NCBI GenBank assembly: GCA_028293375.1
Contig: JAQGOY010000210.1
Coordinates: forward strand, 1-32,573
Length of the DNA stretch: 32,573 nucleotides
Source of the DNA: Verrucomicrobiales bacterium
GTDB lineage: Bacteria; Verrucomicrobiota; Verrucomicrobiia; Limisphaerales; JAQGOY01
Direction: 5' to 3'
Shown here: positions 17,977-26,346 of the stretch, in pieces
Numbering within the stretch: the stretch's first letter is position 1
Layout: the number at the start of each line of letters is the position of its first letter
The notes under the pieces: generated by a model
What the model saw: the letters and a program-made list of their open reading frames with translations, nothing else
The model's database searches: none
Told to the model about the DNA's origin: nothing
Made by a program: the position numbers and the translations under genes

Positions 17977-20973
17977 ATGAAGTTCAACCGTAATTATTTT
18001 GGCGGATCGCTTCTGACCACCTTCGTTTCTGGGTGCGCTGCGCTGTTGTCTTTCACCCTTTCACCCGGAGCCACCGCCGCCCCTTCATCGAAAGCCACCC
18101 AGCTTGCTCTCGAAAAAGGGTTTGATAATTCCATTCATCCCTTCCTGGATAATTACTGCCTCGGATGTCACGGCGGTAAGGACAAGATAAAAGGAGAATT
18201 GGATTTGCGACCGTTCACCAGCCTCGAAGCTGTTGCCCTCGACGAACGTCGCTGGAAGTTGATTCTTGATCAGGTCACCGAAGCCAACATGCCCCCCGAA
18301 GAGGCAAAGAAACAACCTTCTCCTGAGGAACGCAAAGCCCTCGTCGAATGGATCAAGTCGATGCGCAAACATGTGGCCGAACGTAATCCCGGCGATCCCG
18401 GTGTCGTCCTCGCCCGTCGGCTCAGCAATGCCGAATATGATTACTCCATCCGTGATTTGACCGGAGTCGATATCCGTCCCACGCGCGAGTTTCCTGTCGA
18501 CCCGGCCAACCAGTCAGGTTTTGACAATACCGGTGAATCGTTATCCATGTCGCCTTCTCTGGTGAAGAAATACCTCGAAGCTGCCCGCAACGTTGCCGAC
18601 CACCTGGTCCTCAAACATGATGGCCTGGCCTTCGCCCCCCATCCGGTCATTGCTGACACGGATCGTGACAAGTATTGCGTGAATAAAATCCTCGAATTTT
18701 ATCACAATCAATCCACCGACATTGCCGATTATTTGGTCGCCTCCTGGAAATTCAGGTTTCGCAAGGAACTCGGGAAACCAAAAGCCACCTTGGAAAGCAT
18801 CGCCGCCGAATCCAAAGTCAGTCCTAAATATCTCAAAACAGTTTGGAACGCATTGCAACAGCCCGGTGAAGATCTCGGCCCGCTGGCCGCACTGCAATCA
18901 TCGTGGCGCGCCCTTCCAAATCCCACCACCGCAAACCTGCAGGAAGTTCGTAAAAACTGCGAAGTTCTCCGTAACTGGGTGGTGCAGCTGAGAAATAAGG
19001 TAAAACCGGAAGTCAGAAATCTCACGGTTCGTGGGATGAATCCCGGAGCCCAGGCCGTCGTGCTTTGGAAGGATAGACAAATGGCCGCCAACCGCACTCT
19101 CTATGGGGGATTAATAAAACTCGATGACTCCAGCTTGCCGCCTGATCCAGTCTCGCAACGAGTCATGGCTACTCCTTCTGAACCGGATGCCAAAGCAAGA
19201 TACGCCGAGGCTTTTAAAAGATTTTGCGCGATCTTTCCGGATGCCTTTTATATTTCTGAACGTGGCCGCGTTTTCATCGATAATGAAGAAAAAGGGAATG
19301 TCGGGCGTTATTTGAGCGCAGGCTTCCACAACCAAATGGGTTATTTCCGCGACGATGGCCCTCTTTACAACATGCTTCTCAATGAGAACCAACAGCGCGA
19401 ACTGGATGGCCTGTGGGAGGATTTCAATTATGTCTCCAGCATCCCCACCCGCCAGTACATGGGACTCATTTGGTTTGAGCGCTCGGAGTCCAGTTTTCTG
19501 CGAGGGACCGAGTTTGATATTTTCCGGGCCGAGGATAAAGACACCACCACCGAGGTCAGGATTAAACAATTTGCTGATTTGTATGTAAGCAAGGTCGAGC
19601 GCACCACCACCAACCAGGTGATTGTGGAAGCTGCCGTTGATCACTTCAAACGGGTAAATCAGGACATTCGCGGGGTTGAAAAAACAAAGGAAAAAGCGGA
19701 GCCGATTCATCTGCAACAACTCCAGGTCATAGCTGAGAAAGCCTATCGTCGTCCCCTCACAACGAAGGAAAAGGAATCCATTGTTGCCTTCTACCGGGAG
19801 CTAAAGGAGAAAGACGCTCTTAGCCACGAAGACGCCATCCGCGATACTCTCGTGCGGGTGCTGATGTCCCCCAACTTTAATTATCGTGTCGATATCGCCC
19901 CAGGCACGAAAAAACTGGTCGCGCTTTCTGATTTCGATTTGGCCAGTCGTCTCAGTTATTTTCTTTGGTCCAGCCTGCCTGATGAGGAATTATTAAAAGC
20001 TGCTGCTTCGGGCGACTTGCACAAGCCAGCCATTCTTGCCAGACAAGTTCGCCGCATGATGAAGGATGCGAAGATTCAGGGCCTGGCCACCGAGTTCGCC
20101 GGCAACTGGCTTGATTTTCGGCGCTTCCAGGCTCACAACGCCGTTGATCGCGAACGCTTCAACACTTTCAATGATGATCTCCGCGAAGCCATGTTTGTAG
20201 AACCCGTTCGCTTCACCACCGACGTTCTGGAGAACAATCGATCCATCCTCGATTTTCTTTTCGCCAAAGACACTTTCGTTAATCCAACTCTGGCCCGCCA
20301 TTATGGCATGCCCGTTCCCAATGTCTCCTCGAACACCTGGGTCCATATCGACGATGCCACTCCTTACCAACGCGGCGGTATTCTTCCCATGTCCGTTTTC
20401 CTCACCAAGAATGCTCCCGGACTCCGGACGAGTCCGGTCAAGCGAGGCTACTGGGTGGTGCGAAATGTTTTGGGCGAACACATTCCCGCACCTCCGCCAA
20501 AAGTTCCAGAACTGCCTGCGGATGAAAGCAAACTGGGCGAATTAACCCTGCGCGAAACTCTCGCCAAACATCGCGAAGACAAATTATGCGCCACCTGTCA
20601 TGCCCGATTCGACGCTGTAGGTCTTGTCTTTGAGGGCTTCGGTCCTGTCGGTGATCTGCGAAAGAAAGACATGGGCGGTCGCCCGGTCGATACCCACGCT
20701 CTTTTTCCCGATGGTTCGGAAGGATCCGGTATGGAAGGCTTGAAAACTTATCTGGGCAATCAACGCAAAGCCGATTTCCTGGATAATTTCTGCCGGAAAC
20801 TTCTCTCCTATGGGCTGGGCCGCACTTTGCAACTTTCCGATGAAGCGACCATTACCCAAATGCTGGCTCGGCTCAAAGCCGATAACTATCGAGTCGAGGG
20901 TCTCATCGAGACCATTGTCACCAGCCCGCAATTCCTGAATAAAAGAGGGCAGGGTGTCCTCGTTTCCAATTAA
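17977..20973 (+). CDS. DUF1587/1595/1592/1588/1585 cytochrome-like exported protein
   Basis: PVC-group exported protein of 998 aa. I use the ATG at 17977, not the TTG at 17968 of the ORF track. After a signal peptide (about 1-38) comes a cytochrome c-like start with heme motif CLGCH at 61-65 and KGELDLRPF and MPPEEAK stretches, followed by a DUF1587-like part (LARRLSNAEYDYSIRDLTG), a long central region, DUF1595 (AEKAYRRPLTTKE), DUF1592 (DLASRLSYFLWSSLPDEELLK), DUF1588 (RGGILPMSVFLTKNAPG...SPVKRG) with a second CxxCH, CATCH at 871-875, and DUF1585 (LLSYGLGRTLQLSDEA). The reaction is unknown; such proteins are widely paired with DUF1552 proteins, as here. It sits between the rhodanese and the DUF1552 gene with gaps of 9 and 4 bp. 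The family call is firm and the function is open. Confidence 0.92.
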   Translation: MKFNRNYFGGSLLTTFVSGCAALLSFTLSPGATAAPSSKATQLALEKGFDNSIHPFLDNYCLGCHGGKDKIKGELDLRPFTSLEAVALDERRWKLILDQVTEANMPPEEAKKQPSPEERKALVEWIKSMRKHVAERNPGDPGVVLARRLSNAEYDYSIRDLTGVDIRPTREFPVDPANQSGFDNTGESLSMSPSLVKKYLEAARNVADHLVLKHDGLAFAPHPVIADTDRDKYCVNKILEFYHNQSTDIADYLVASWKFRFRKELGKPKATLESIAAESKVSPKYLKTVWNALQQPGEDLGPLAALQSSWRALPNPTTANLQEVRKNCEVLRNWVVQLRNKVKPEVRNLTVRGMNPGAQAVVLWKDRQMAANRTLYGGLIKLDDSSLPPDPVSQRVMATPSEPDAKARYAEAFKRFCAIFPDAFYISERGRVFIDNEEKGNVGRYLSAGFHNQMGYFRDDGPLYNMLLNENQQRELDGLWEDFNYVSSIPTRQYMGLIWFERSESSFLRGTEFDIFRAEDKDTTTEVRIKQFADLYVSKVERTTTNQVIVEAAVDHFKRVNQDIRGVEKTKEKAEPIHLQQLQVIAEKAYRRPLTTKEKESIVAFYRELKEKDALSHEDAIRDTLVRVLMSPNFNYRVDIAPGTKKLVALSDFDLASRLSYFLWSSLPDEELLKAAASGDLHKPAILARQVRRMMKDAKIQGLATEFAGNWLDFRRFQAHNAVDRERFNTFNDDLREAMFVEPVRFTTDVLENNRSILDFLFAKDTFVNPTLARHYGMPVPNVSSNTWVHIDDATPYQRGGILPMSVFLTKNAPGLRTSPVKRGYWVVRNVLGEHIPAPPPKVPELPADESKLGELTLRETLAKHREDKLCATCHARFDAVGLVFEGFGPVGDLRKKDMGGRPVDTHALFPDGSEGSGMEGLKTYLGNQRKADFLDNFCRKLLSYGLGRTLQLSDEATITQMLARLKADNYRVEGLIETIVTSPQFLNKRGQGVLVSN

Positions 20974-20977
20974 GCTT

Positions 20978-22312
20978 ATGCGCAACCCCATCCTTTCCAA
21001 AAGCGGTGTAAGCCGCAGAACTTTCCTCAGAGGCGCAGGTGTGGTCATGGCCCTGCCATGGTTGGAATCTCTTCCCGTCTGGGGCGTCACGTCAGGTAAA
21101 GACGGCGTCACCGCGCCAAAACGTTTTGCCACCCTCTTTATGGGCAATGGCATTAACGCCACTCATTGGTGGGCCAAAGGTGCGGGGACAGAAATGGAAC
21201 TCGGAAAAAGCCTGCAACCATTGGAGCCTTATAAAACAAAGCTGAACTTGATTCACGGCCTTTTCAATAAATCGGCCACCGGGGTGGGCATTCATCCAGG
21301 TCAAACCGGCAACATTCTTTCCGGCGTCGCTCTCCAAAAAGGCGCTGAGCTTCATGGCGGCATCAGCATGGATCAGGTGCTCGCGAACCACATCGGCCAG
21401 GACACCGTGCAGCCTTCCATGGTCCTCGGCTGCGAACTCCCGGTGACCGGTTACCACGAAAGCAATTTCTCCCTCGCCTACAGTTCTCATATCTCCTGGC
21501 AGAACGCCACCTCCCCGGTTCCCATGGAGGAATACCCCTCGCTCGCCTTTGACAGTTTGTTCGATAACCGCGGCAATCAACGCAATAAAAGTATTCTGGA
21601 TCGTGTCCAGGAAGACGCCGACAGTCTCAATCGCAAAGTGAGCTCGGCCGACAAAGCAAAAATCGACGAGTATCTCACCAGCGTTCGCGAAGTGGAAAAA
21701 CGGCTCGACACCGCTCGCCTCGCCAAGGACAAGGCCGACGAAAAAATCAAGGAACGTGGAGCCTCCGCCTTCACCATGAAGCGCCCCGAAAATGGCCTTC
21801 CGGAAGATCTTCGCGAACACATGCGCCTCATGTGCGACATCCTCGCTCTCGGCTTTCAGACCGATAAGACCAGGGTCGCCAGTCTCCTCCTTTGCCGCGA
21901 TTTGTCCGGTTTGACCTATCCCTTCCTCGGCGTGAGAAATGGGCATCATTCCGCTTCGCACAATGATTTATCGGATGAGTATGAAAAGATCACTCGCTAC
22001 TACGTCAGCCAGCTGGCTTATCTCGCCGGAAAGTTGGAATCCATGAAGGAAGGTGATTCCAATGTGCTTGATAATTCATGTCTTATGTTTATTTCCAACA
22101 TGTGGGCGGGCAGCAAGCATGACTCCACCAAGGTTCCGCTCTTGCTGGTCGGAGGTCTCGGAGGCACCTTGAAGACCGGCCGCGCTCTCGACTATCTCGA
22201 TAAAGGAAACGAGAACCGAAAGCTCTGCAGTCTTTACCTTTCCCTCATGGACAGGATGGGCGTCGAGCTCCAGGGCTTTGGTGATGCCGCTACTCGCCTC
22301 GCCGGTATTTAG
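20978..22312 (+). CDS. Tat-exported DUF1552 protein
   Basis: A 444-aa DUF1552 family protein. The ORF track begins at a GTG (20954) within the previous gene; the ATG at 20978, 4 bp after that gene's stop, gives a clean Tat signal with twin arginines in VSRRTFLRGAGVVMALP. The body shows family-like stretches: RFATLFMGNGINATHWW, NLIHGLFNKSATGVGIHPGQ, SMDQVLANHIG and DLSGLTYPFLGVRNGHHSASH, close to sulfatase/alkaline-phosphatase-like DUF1501 relatives. Tat export implies folding, perhaps with a cofactor, before crossing the membrane. It forms an operon with the DUF1592-type protein and the rhodanese. The reaction is unknown. Its end converges on the FkbM gene with 14 bp between. Confidence 0.92.
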   Translation: MRNPILSKSGVSRRTFLRGAGVVMALPWLESLPVWGVTSGKDGVTAPKRFATLFMGNGINATHWWAKGAGTEMELGKSLQPLEPYKTKLNLIHGLFNKSATGVGIHPGQTGNILSGVALQKGAELHGGISMDQVLANHIGQDTVQPSMVLGCELPVTGYHESNFSLAYSSHISWQNATSPVPMEEYPSLAFDSLFDNRGNQRNKSILDRVQEDADSLNRKVSSADKAKIDEYLTSVREVEKRLDTARLAKDKADEKIKERGASAFTMKRPENGLPEDLREHMRLMCDILALGFQTDKTRVASLLLCRDLSGLTYPFLGVRNGHHSASHNDLSDEYEKITRYYVSQLAYLAGKLESMKEGDSNVLDNSCLMFISNMWAGSKHDSTKVPLLLVGGLGGTLKTGRALDYLDKGNENRKLCSLYLSLMDRMGVELQGFGDAATRLAGI

Positions 22313-22326
22313 TTCCTTCCGCTGCG

Positions 22327-23154
22327 TCAGTTGTGCGCCACGAAATGGCAGATTTCGGGAGTGCCTTTCTCAGGCCGCTGTCCGGTTTCTGCCACCACCA
22401 CGTGCTTGTAACAGGCATCCAGAAGTGGAAGGCAGCGCAATCCGATTTCCGGCGAATGAACCTCAATCATCAGAAATGGTTTCTTGGCCTGCAATAATTT
22501 GGCAGCGCCCTTCAACACAAATTCTTCAGCGCCCTCCACATCAATCTTCATGAAGTCTGGAGCCGCGTTTCCCTCCGCAATGTAATCATCGAGGGAAATA
22601 CACTGAACCTCGATCTCATGAATCCCTTTTTCCGTCTTCTGGAAAGTGCTGTTTTGAAGTTTTCCCATCGTCTCTTCCGGCATCAGTTTAAAGATTGCCG
22701 TTTCTGTCTTTTCCGAAACCGCCGCCTTTACCAGTTGAATCGGCAACGTTGGGTTCAGCTCAATCAAGGTACTGATTTTTTTGGTGTTCTCCGGCATCGG
22801 TTCAAACACCACTACTTTCGAGGCCCCCTTCAACGCCATGACTCCGGAGTAGTATCCTTTATACCCGCCTATGTCGAAACAGACCCATCCCGGTTTCACG
22901 TTGTCTGCCAGCGACTGGGCAAACTCAATCTCCCAGGTGCCTATCCAAATCTGTTTGTCCTGCGGCATTTTCACTGGAAATTTGAGGCTTTTCGCAGGTC
23001 CCCCCGAAATGACCGCCACAAATTCTTTGTTATCCACCCACCGCTTGATCAAAAACGCCTGGAACTGCTTTAGCCCAGGGATCTTGCGGATCGAATCCCT
23101 GGCGGCGAATGGAATTAGATCAACGGCTTTTTGGATGATCCGGGTCATGCTCAT
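22327..23154 (-). CDS. FkbM-family SAM-dependent methyltransferase
   Basis: A 275-aa methyltransferase, counted from the ATG at 23154; the ORF track start at 23193 adds 13 residues with no better ribosome site. The SAM-binding motif I is WVCFDIGGYKGYYSGVMA, followed by the acidic strand end VVVFEPMPEN. The FkbM hallmarks near the C-terminal side are SLDDYI, DFMKIDVEGAEEFVLKGA and PFLMIEVHS. The family methylates hydroxyl groups of sugars or polyketide-type products. With the glycosyltransferase 5 kb away on the other strand, modification of a surface glycan is plausible but unproven. It is likely transcribed alone. Confidence 0.9.
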   Translation of the reverse strand: MSMTRIIQKAVDLIPFAARDSIRKIPGLKQFQAFLIKRWVDNKEFVAVISGGPAKSLKFPVKMPQDKQIWIGTWEIEFAQSLADNVKPGWVCFDIGGYKGYYSGVMALKGASKVVVFEPMPENTKKISTLIELNPTLPIQLVKAAVSEKTETAIFKLMPEETMGKLQNSTFQKTEKGIHEIEVQCISLDDYIAEGNAAPDFMKIDVEGAEEFVLKGAAKLLQAKKPFLMIEVHSPEIGLRCLPLLDACYKHVVVAETGQRPEKGTPEICHFVAHN

Positions 23155-23364
23155 ATTTTCTTGGTTCCGTCTTGTGGCCGTGGAAGCAAGCACACTCGCC
23201 CGGCAACGCGGCGCATCCTAATTAATAGCCATTGGGTTGGAAAGCCTTTGCTTCGTCTTCAGAAACCCCCGCTTCTCAAGTATGAGAACCATCCGATCCC
23301 CCTTCAAAATAAAGCGAATACGCCACTTTGAAAGTTGGCAAGGACTTTGCTTTTTACATTTGTG

Positions 23365-23507
23365 AGAAAATTCCGCCTGACGCCGGGAGGTGAAGTGGGT
23401 TCCCTTTTCGGTAAGGTCGGAAATGAGTGTGGTTGTTTAGGGTAACTTGCCCTGCGTGGGGCAGGGTCGGGTTTGGCGAAGTCGTGTGCGCCAAACCCGT
23501 TTTTTTT
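23365..23507 (+). ncRNA. Candidate structured small RNA
   Basis: The 370 bp between the FkbM gene and the next minus-strand gene contain no convincing ORF, yet end in a strong plus-strand terminator with no plus-strand gene before it since 22312. Inside are possible stems: TTCCG with CGGAA (about 50 nt apart, enclosing CCT/AGG and GGGA/TCCC) and CCCTGC-GTGGG-GCAGGG just before the terminator. The 5' end is not fixed; 23365 is a guess placed after an AT-rich stretch. I do not recognise a known RNA family such as 6S, SRP RNA or a riboswitch class. Confidence 0.35.
23468..23507 (+). terminator. Orphan strong terminator
   Basis: A perfect 11-bp stem, CGGGTTTGGCG paired with CGCCAAACCCG, has a 10-nt loop and is followed by eight consecutive Ts. 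The T-tract is on the plus strand. The preceding plus-strand gene ends more than 1.1 kb upstream, with a minus-strand gene in between, so it must stop a transcript that starts locally. Confidence 0.85.
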
Positions 23508-23525
23508 GCACCTGAATGTTATGAC

Positions 23526-24002
23526 CTACCAAAGGAACGATTTCTGTTCACTCACTTGCATATCACCCCTCCAAAGCGTCACCCGCCACGCCAGCAAATC
23601 TCCAAACTCCTGGTAATCCTCCCCGGTAAACCGGAAACTCGACCAGGTGCTAAACCATCCTTTCCGGGTCAACTTCGAGGTCAATATCCTTTTCGTTAAT
23701 GTCTTGTCCCGTATCCCGCGCAATTCGATTTGCACATGCAATGAAGGTGCATCGGCTGCGGAGGCTTTCCACTGCACATCAAAACGCATGCCCGATTGCA
23801 GTTTTGGATTGTGACGAAGATACGCCTGATAGGCATCCCTTTCATACAAACTGGGGTCGACGGAGTTCACTCCATCCTTATCCAACAGGAAGGGAAGAAC
23901 CTTTTTGATTTTGGCGGTCGTAGCCCCGTTGGAAGGGAGTGCACCCCCAAAAAGGAAAAGCCCAAGAATGGCCAGTAAAGTGGAATACTGCGTTAGCCGC
24001 AT
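23526..24002 (-). CDS. Hypothetical exported protein
   Basis: A protein of 158 aa counted from the ATG at 24002; the ORF track uses a TTG two codons earlier. It has a clear signal peptide (RLTQYSTLLAILGLFLFGGALPSNGA) and a mature part of about 130 residues with alternating beta-like pattern and many aromatics (WFSTWSSFRF, LLAWRVTLWRGD). I recognise no family. The mature part resembles small beta-sandwich periplasmic proteins only in general character. It stands alone, with repeats on its upstream side and the orphan terminator on its downstream side. Confidence 0.65.
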   Translation of the reverse strand: MRLTQYSTLLAILGLFLFGGALPSNGATTAKIKKVLPFLLDKDGVNSVDPSLYERDAYQAYLRHNPKLQSGMRFDVQWKASAADAPSLHVQIELRGIRDKTLTKRILTSKLTRKGWFSTWSSFRFTGEDYQEFGDLLAWRVTLWRGDMQVSEQKSFLW

Positions 24003-24231
24003 GACCAAAGATTATGCCAACCGCCCGGCAGGGAAAAGAGGTAAATTTCCGAATCCCACAAAAACGACATCCAGGTCTCCCCCCATCAGCCACCCCGATC
24101 CAACACCCATTCAAAACAGTGGAGCAATCACTTCAAGACACGGCCGCAAGATCGTAACACCACAGATTCTTCTCGGTTTTCGACAAAGCCGAAAACCCCA
24201 TTCGAGCTCCAGCGGAGCGAAATGTTTATAG

Positions 24232-24255
24232 CCAGGGCAGCGCAGCATGCCCTGG
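24232..24255. repeat. REP-like hairpin CCAGGGCA/TGCCCTGG
   Basis: A perfect 8-bp inverted repeat with an 8-nt loop (GCGCAGCA). It follows the GCTCC/GGAGC hairpin and the stretch GCGAAATGTTTATAG, which together look like a dispersed bacterial repeat; genome copy number cannot be judged from this window. Confidence 0.45.
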
Positions 24256-24272
24256 TTCATCAATCAGCGCCT

Positions 24273-24310
24273 CGCGCTCTCGACGCCAATTTTGCAAAAT
24301 TGGCGCAATC
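24273..24310 (+). repeat. 38-bp direct repeat, copy 1, with internal palindrome
   Basis: Identical over 38 bp to 26369-26406. It contains the perfect palindrome GCCAATTTTGCAAAATTGGC, extended by one C/G pair to 22 bp (24284-24305). AGCGC precedes both copies, so the similarity reaches slightly beyond the exact match. Confidence 0.85.
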
Positions 24311-24330
24311 CCACAATTACCCCCATCCAC

Positions 24331-24347
24331 CGGTTCACCGCGAACCG
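24331..24347. repeat. CGGTTC hairpin repeat, copy 1
   Basis: CGGTTC-ACCGC-GAACCG. It matches the dyad at 24782-24798 except for one base (A for G), and both are followed by CAA. It is part of the same set of dispersed palindromes. Confidence 0.6.
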
Positions 24348-24505
24348 CAAAAGGCAACGCCTGCAACTCCTACCAAGTGTTTATGGAGACTTGATGCAGC
24401 CGGTGCAGCGGGTTATTGATCGAAAGTCGAATCATGTGTAGATAATGGCCTTTACGATATTTTCTGTGGTATACGGACGGCACTTTATCCCAATAATAGT
24501 GGACA

Positions 24506-24805
24506 ATGAAGGGCAATGATTCGATGCAAAATATTTCGCTCATTAGACGTCACTGTGCGGACCCTTTGAACGAGGAGATTCAAGCGAGCATCCTCAATAA
24601 TATTGAGTCGATGGCTGCTTCCCTGATTGATAATTTAAATCAGTTTACACCTGAGGAGCGTATGCAAATATATGGTGATTTAACTCCTATTTACGGTTCC
24701 TTCGGGAAAAGGGTCTTTGATAATTGGATAGAGGTCGAGACTGACAGTCGTTGCAAAAAACTGGCCTCGCTGATAAAGCATCGGTTCGCCGCGAACCGCA
24801 ACTAG
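24506..24805 (+). CDS. Small hypothetical protein
   Basis: A 99-aa, probably cytosolic protein, mostly helical by composition (NEEIQASILNNIESMAASLIDNLNQF, LIKHRF). There is no signal peptide, membrane segment or recognised family. The ATG at 24506 follows GTGGA at a reasonable distance; the Met at residue 7 is an alternative start. Its last codons (HRFAANRN) are formed by the CGGTTC palindromic repeat, so the 3' end may have been rewritten by a repeat insertion. It stands just upstream of the IS element. Whether it is expressed is uncertain. Confidence 0.45.
   Translation: MKGNDSMQNISLIRRHCADPLNEEIQASILNNIESMAASLIDNLNQFTPEERMQIYGDLTPIYGSFGKRVFDNWIEVETDSRCKKLASLIKHRFAANRN
24782..24798. repeat. 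CGGTTC hairpin repeat, copy 2
   Basis: CGGTTCG-CCG-CGAACCG, a perfect 7-bp dyad overlapping the end of the 99-aa ORF. A further dyad, GCACC-AAA-GGTGC, follows at about 24807-24819. Confidence 0.6.
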
Positions 24806-24837
24806 CGCACCAAAGGTGCAAACGGAATTCAGCCCAG

Positions 24838-24847
24838 CCCAGTCGGG
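24838..24847 (+). repeat. Target-site duplication, left copy
   Basis: CCCAGTCGGG directly abuts the left inverted repeat and is identical to 26337-26346. Ten base pairs lies within the range of duplications made by IS4-family elements. Confidence 0.8.
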
Positions 24848-26336
24848 CTTGTCATTACCCACAAATGGATTTAATTAAAATGGGGCTTGTACTTTTGGTG
24901 AATGTACCCATTGTTAAAGGTCATGCAAAATTCATTGCTGACATGCGACCAATGGGCTCGCAAGCATTTTTCCTCGGTTGACCTGGGTGATTGCCGACTC
25001 TCATGCCGTCTGGTTAAAGTGGCTGCTGCGCTGGCCAGTAAACCGGGCGGCACTCTGCCCGCTGCGCTGCCGCGATGGCCGGATTTGAAAGCGGCCTATC
25101 GATTGTTGGACAACCCTTCACTCACTTTTGAAAAAGCGGGCCAGCCACATTGGCTGAACACGCTAGCCGCCTGTTCCGCGCCCGGGCGCTGGCTGCTTAT
25201 AGAGGACAGCACATCATTAAACTTCAGTTCGCGCACGCATCTCAGCGGGATTGGCCGCATTGGTGATGATCGCGGGCGTGGGATTAATTTGCATACAAAT
25301 CTTGCTTTTGCGGTCGGGCCATTGGAGCCCGGAGAACAGCCACGCCTGTCACTGGTCGGCGTGGCCGGGCAGCAGTTGTGGGTTCGGGGCGAAGAGTTAA
25401 ATCGTGGTAACGTTCCACTGGGGCGCGAGCGAAAGCAGCGGCGTTTTGCACGTTCCCGTGAGTCCGAGCGATGGGGCAAAACGCTGGCTGGCTTGCCAGC
25501 GCCTTCGCCAGGCTGCCAGCGAATCTACATCGCCGATCGTGAGAGCGACATCTATGAGTTGTTTGAGCGTTGCGAGCAGGCAGCCTGCGATTATGTAATC
25601 CGAGCCTGCCAGGACCGCGCCTTGCTTGAGGCTCCGGGCCCGCTCATGGCCACCATCGGGCAGCAACCGGAATTGGGCCGTTACCAATTGGAGTTGCGGG
25701 CTCGTCCCGGGACGCCGGCGCGCACGGTCACCATTGCCATCCGCACCGCCACCGTGTTGTTGCGCGCGCCCTGGCGGCCTGGAAAAAAGTCGCCGCGTCA
25801 AATGAATGTGGTGCAGGCGCGCGAAATAAACCCGCCCGCTGGAGCAAGGGAAATTAACTGGACGCTCCTTACCAACCTGGCCTGCGCAAATTTTGAAGAA
25901 GCGCGTCAGGTCGTCAAACTCTATGCCTGCCGTTGGATCATCGAGGAATATCACAAAGCGCTGAAAACTGGTGCTGGCATTGAACAAAGTCAGTTGCAGG
26001 AATACACGCGAATCAAAGCGCTGGCGGCCATTTTGAGCTTGGTGGCGGCGCGCCTTCTGGGGTTGAAACTGGAAGCGGGCCAAGATCCTGAAGTCCTCGT
26101 GGCGGCAGGACAAGTGGAGCCTGAGGTCCTCCAAATCCTGGAGGCAACCTTCGGCCCACCCAAAGGTGGATGGACCCAACATAACTTATGGATATCAATT
26201 GCCAGAATGGGCGGATACCTGGCCAGAAACTCCGACGGACCTCCCGGCTGGCAAACTTCGTGGCGCGGTTGGCAACGCCTCTCTCAGATGGTCGAAGGCG
26301 TTCTGCTGGTTAAACCACGTTGTGGGTAATGACAAG
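24848..26336 (+). mobile_element. Intact IS4-family (Tn5-like) insertion sequence, 1489 bp
   Basis: Bounded by perfect 17-bp terminal inverted repeats, CTTGTCATTACCCACAA at 24848-24864 and its complement at 26320-26336, with 10-bp direct repeats outside. It carries one full transposase gene whose stop codon lies inside the right inverted repeat. Identical ends, an identical duplication and an undamaged gene point to a recent insertion. Collapsing the duplication restores the palindrome CCCAGCCC-AGTC-GGGCTGGG, showing that the element entered the middle of a hairpin sequence. Confidence 0.88.
24902..26329 (+). CDS. IS4-family DDE transposase (Tn5 type)
   Basis: A 475-aa transposase that cuts and joins the element's ends. 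The N-terminal DNA-binding region is Tn5-like (QWARKHFSSVDLGDCR, LKAAYRLLDNPSL). The RNase H-fold catalytic residues are Asp102 in LLIEDSTSLNF, Asp212 in IYIADRESDIYELF, and Glu348 within the YREK signature Tyr341-Arg344-Glu348-Lys355 (YACRWIIEEYHKALKTG), almost the same as in Tn5. A dimerisation-type C-terminus follows (LAAILSLVAARLLGLK). Length and spacing are those of a complete enzyme. The ATG at 24902 is used; the Met eight codons in (24923) is also possible by comparison with Tn5. Base composition is more GC-rich than that of the flanking genes, consistent with acquisition. Confidence 0.92.
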   Translation: MYPLLKVMQNSLLTCDQWARKHFSSVDLGDCRLSCRLVKVAAALASKPGGTLPAALPRWPDLKAAYRLLDNPSLTFEKAGQPHWLNTLAACSAPGRWLLIEDSTSLNFSSRTHLSGIGRIGDDRGRGINLHTNLAFAVGPLEPGEQPRLSLVGVAGQQLWVRGEELNRGNVPLGRERKQRRFARSRESERWGKTLAGLPAPSPGCQRIYIADRESDIYELFERCEQAACDYVIRACQDRALLEAPGPLMATIGQQPELGRYQLELRARPGTPARTVTIAIRTATVLLRAPWRPGKKSPRQMNVVQAREINPPAGAREINWTLLTNLACANFEEARQVVKLYACRWIIEEYHKALKTGAGIEQSQLQEYTRIKALAAILSLVAARLLGLKLEAGQDPEVLVAAGQVEPEVLQILEATFGPPKGGWTQHNLWISIARMGGYLARNSDGPPGWQTSWRGWQRLSQMVEGVLLVKPRCG

Positions 26337-26346
26337 CCCAGTCGGG
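26337..26346 (+). repeat. Target-site duplication, right copy
   Basis: CCCAGTCGGG, identical to 24838-24847, directly behind the right inverted repeat of the IS. Confidence 0.8.

Larger units (their letters stand above)
24009..24505. other. Gene-free stretch rich in palindromic repeats
   Basis: About 500 bp with no supportable gene. It holds several short dyads, listed separately: a GCTCC-AGC-GGAGC hairpin around 24207-24219, a CCAGGGCA hairpin, a 38-bp repeat with a 22-bp palindrome, and a CGGTTC hairpin. The pattern resembles REP-like intergenic elements. The short ORFs here come from the repeats. Confidence 0.5.

Noticed and set aside
21092-21961. 289-aa minus-strand ORF
   Set aside because: Shadow of the DUF1552 gene, whose Tat signal and operon position settle the coding strand.
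23468-23507. Hairpin as a terminator for the minus-strand gene ending at 23526
   Set aside because: The T-tract lies only on the plus strand; on the minus strand the stem is followed by ACCCTGCC and not by Ts.
24200-24350. CRISPR-like array from short repeats
   Set aside because: The repeats are different palindromic modules at irregular distances, not one repeat with regular spacers, and no cas gene is present.
25397-26182. 261-aa minus-strand ORF in the IS
   Set aside because: Antisense to the transposase, which has the full D-D-E and YREK signature.
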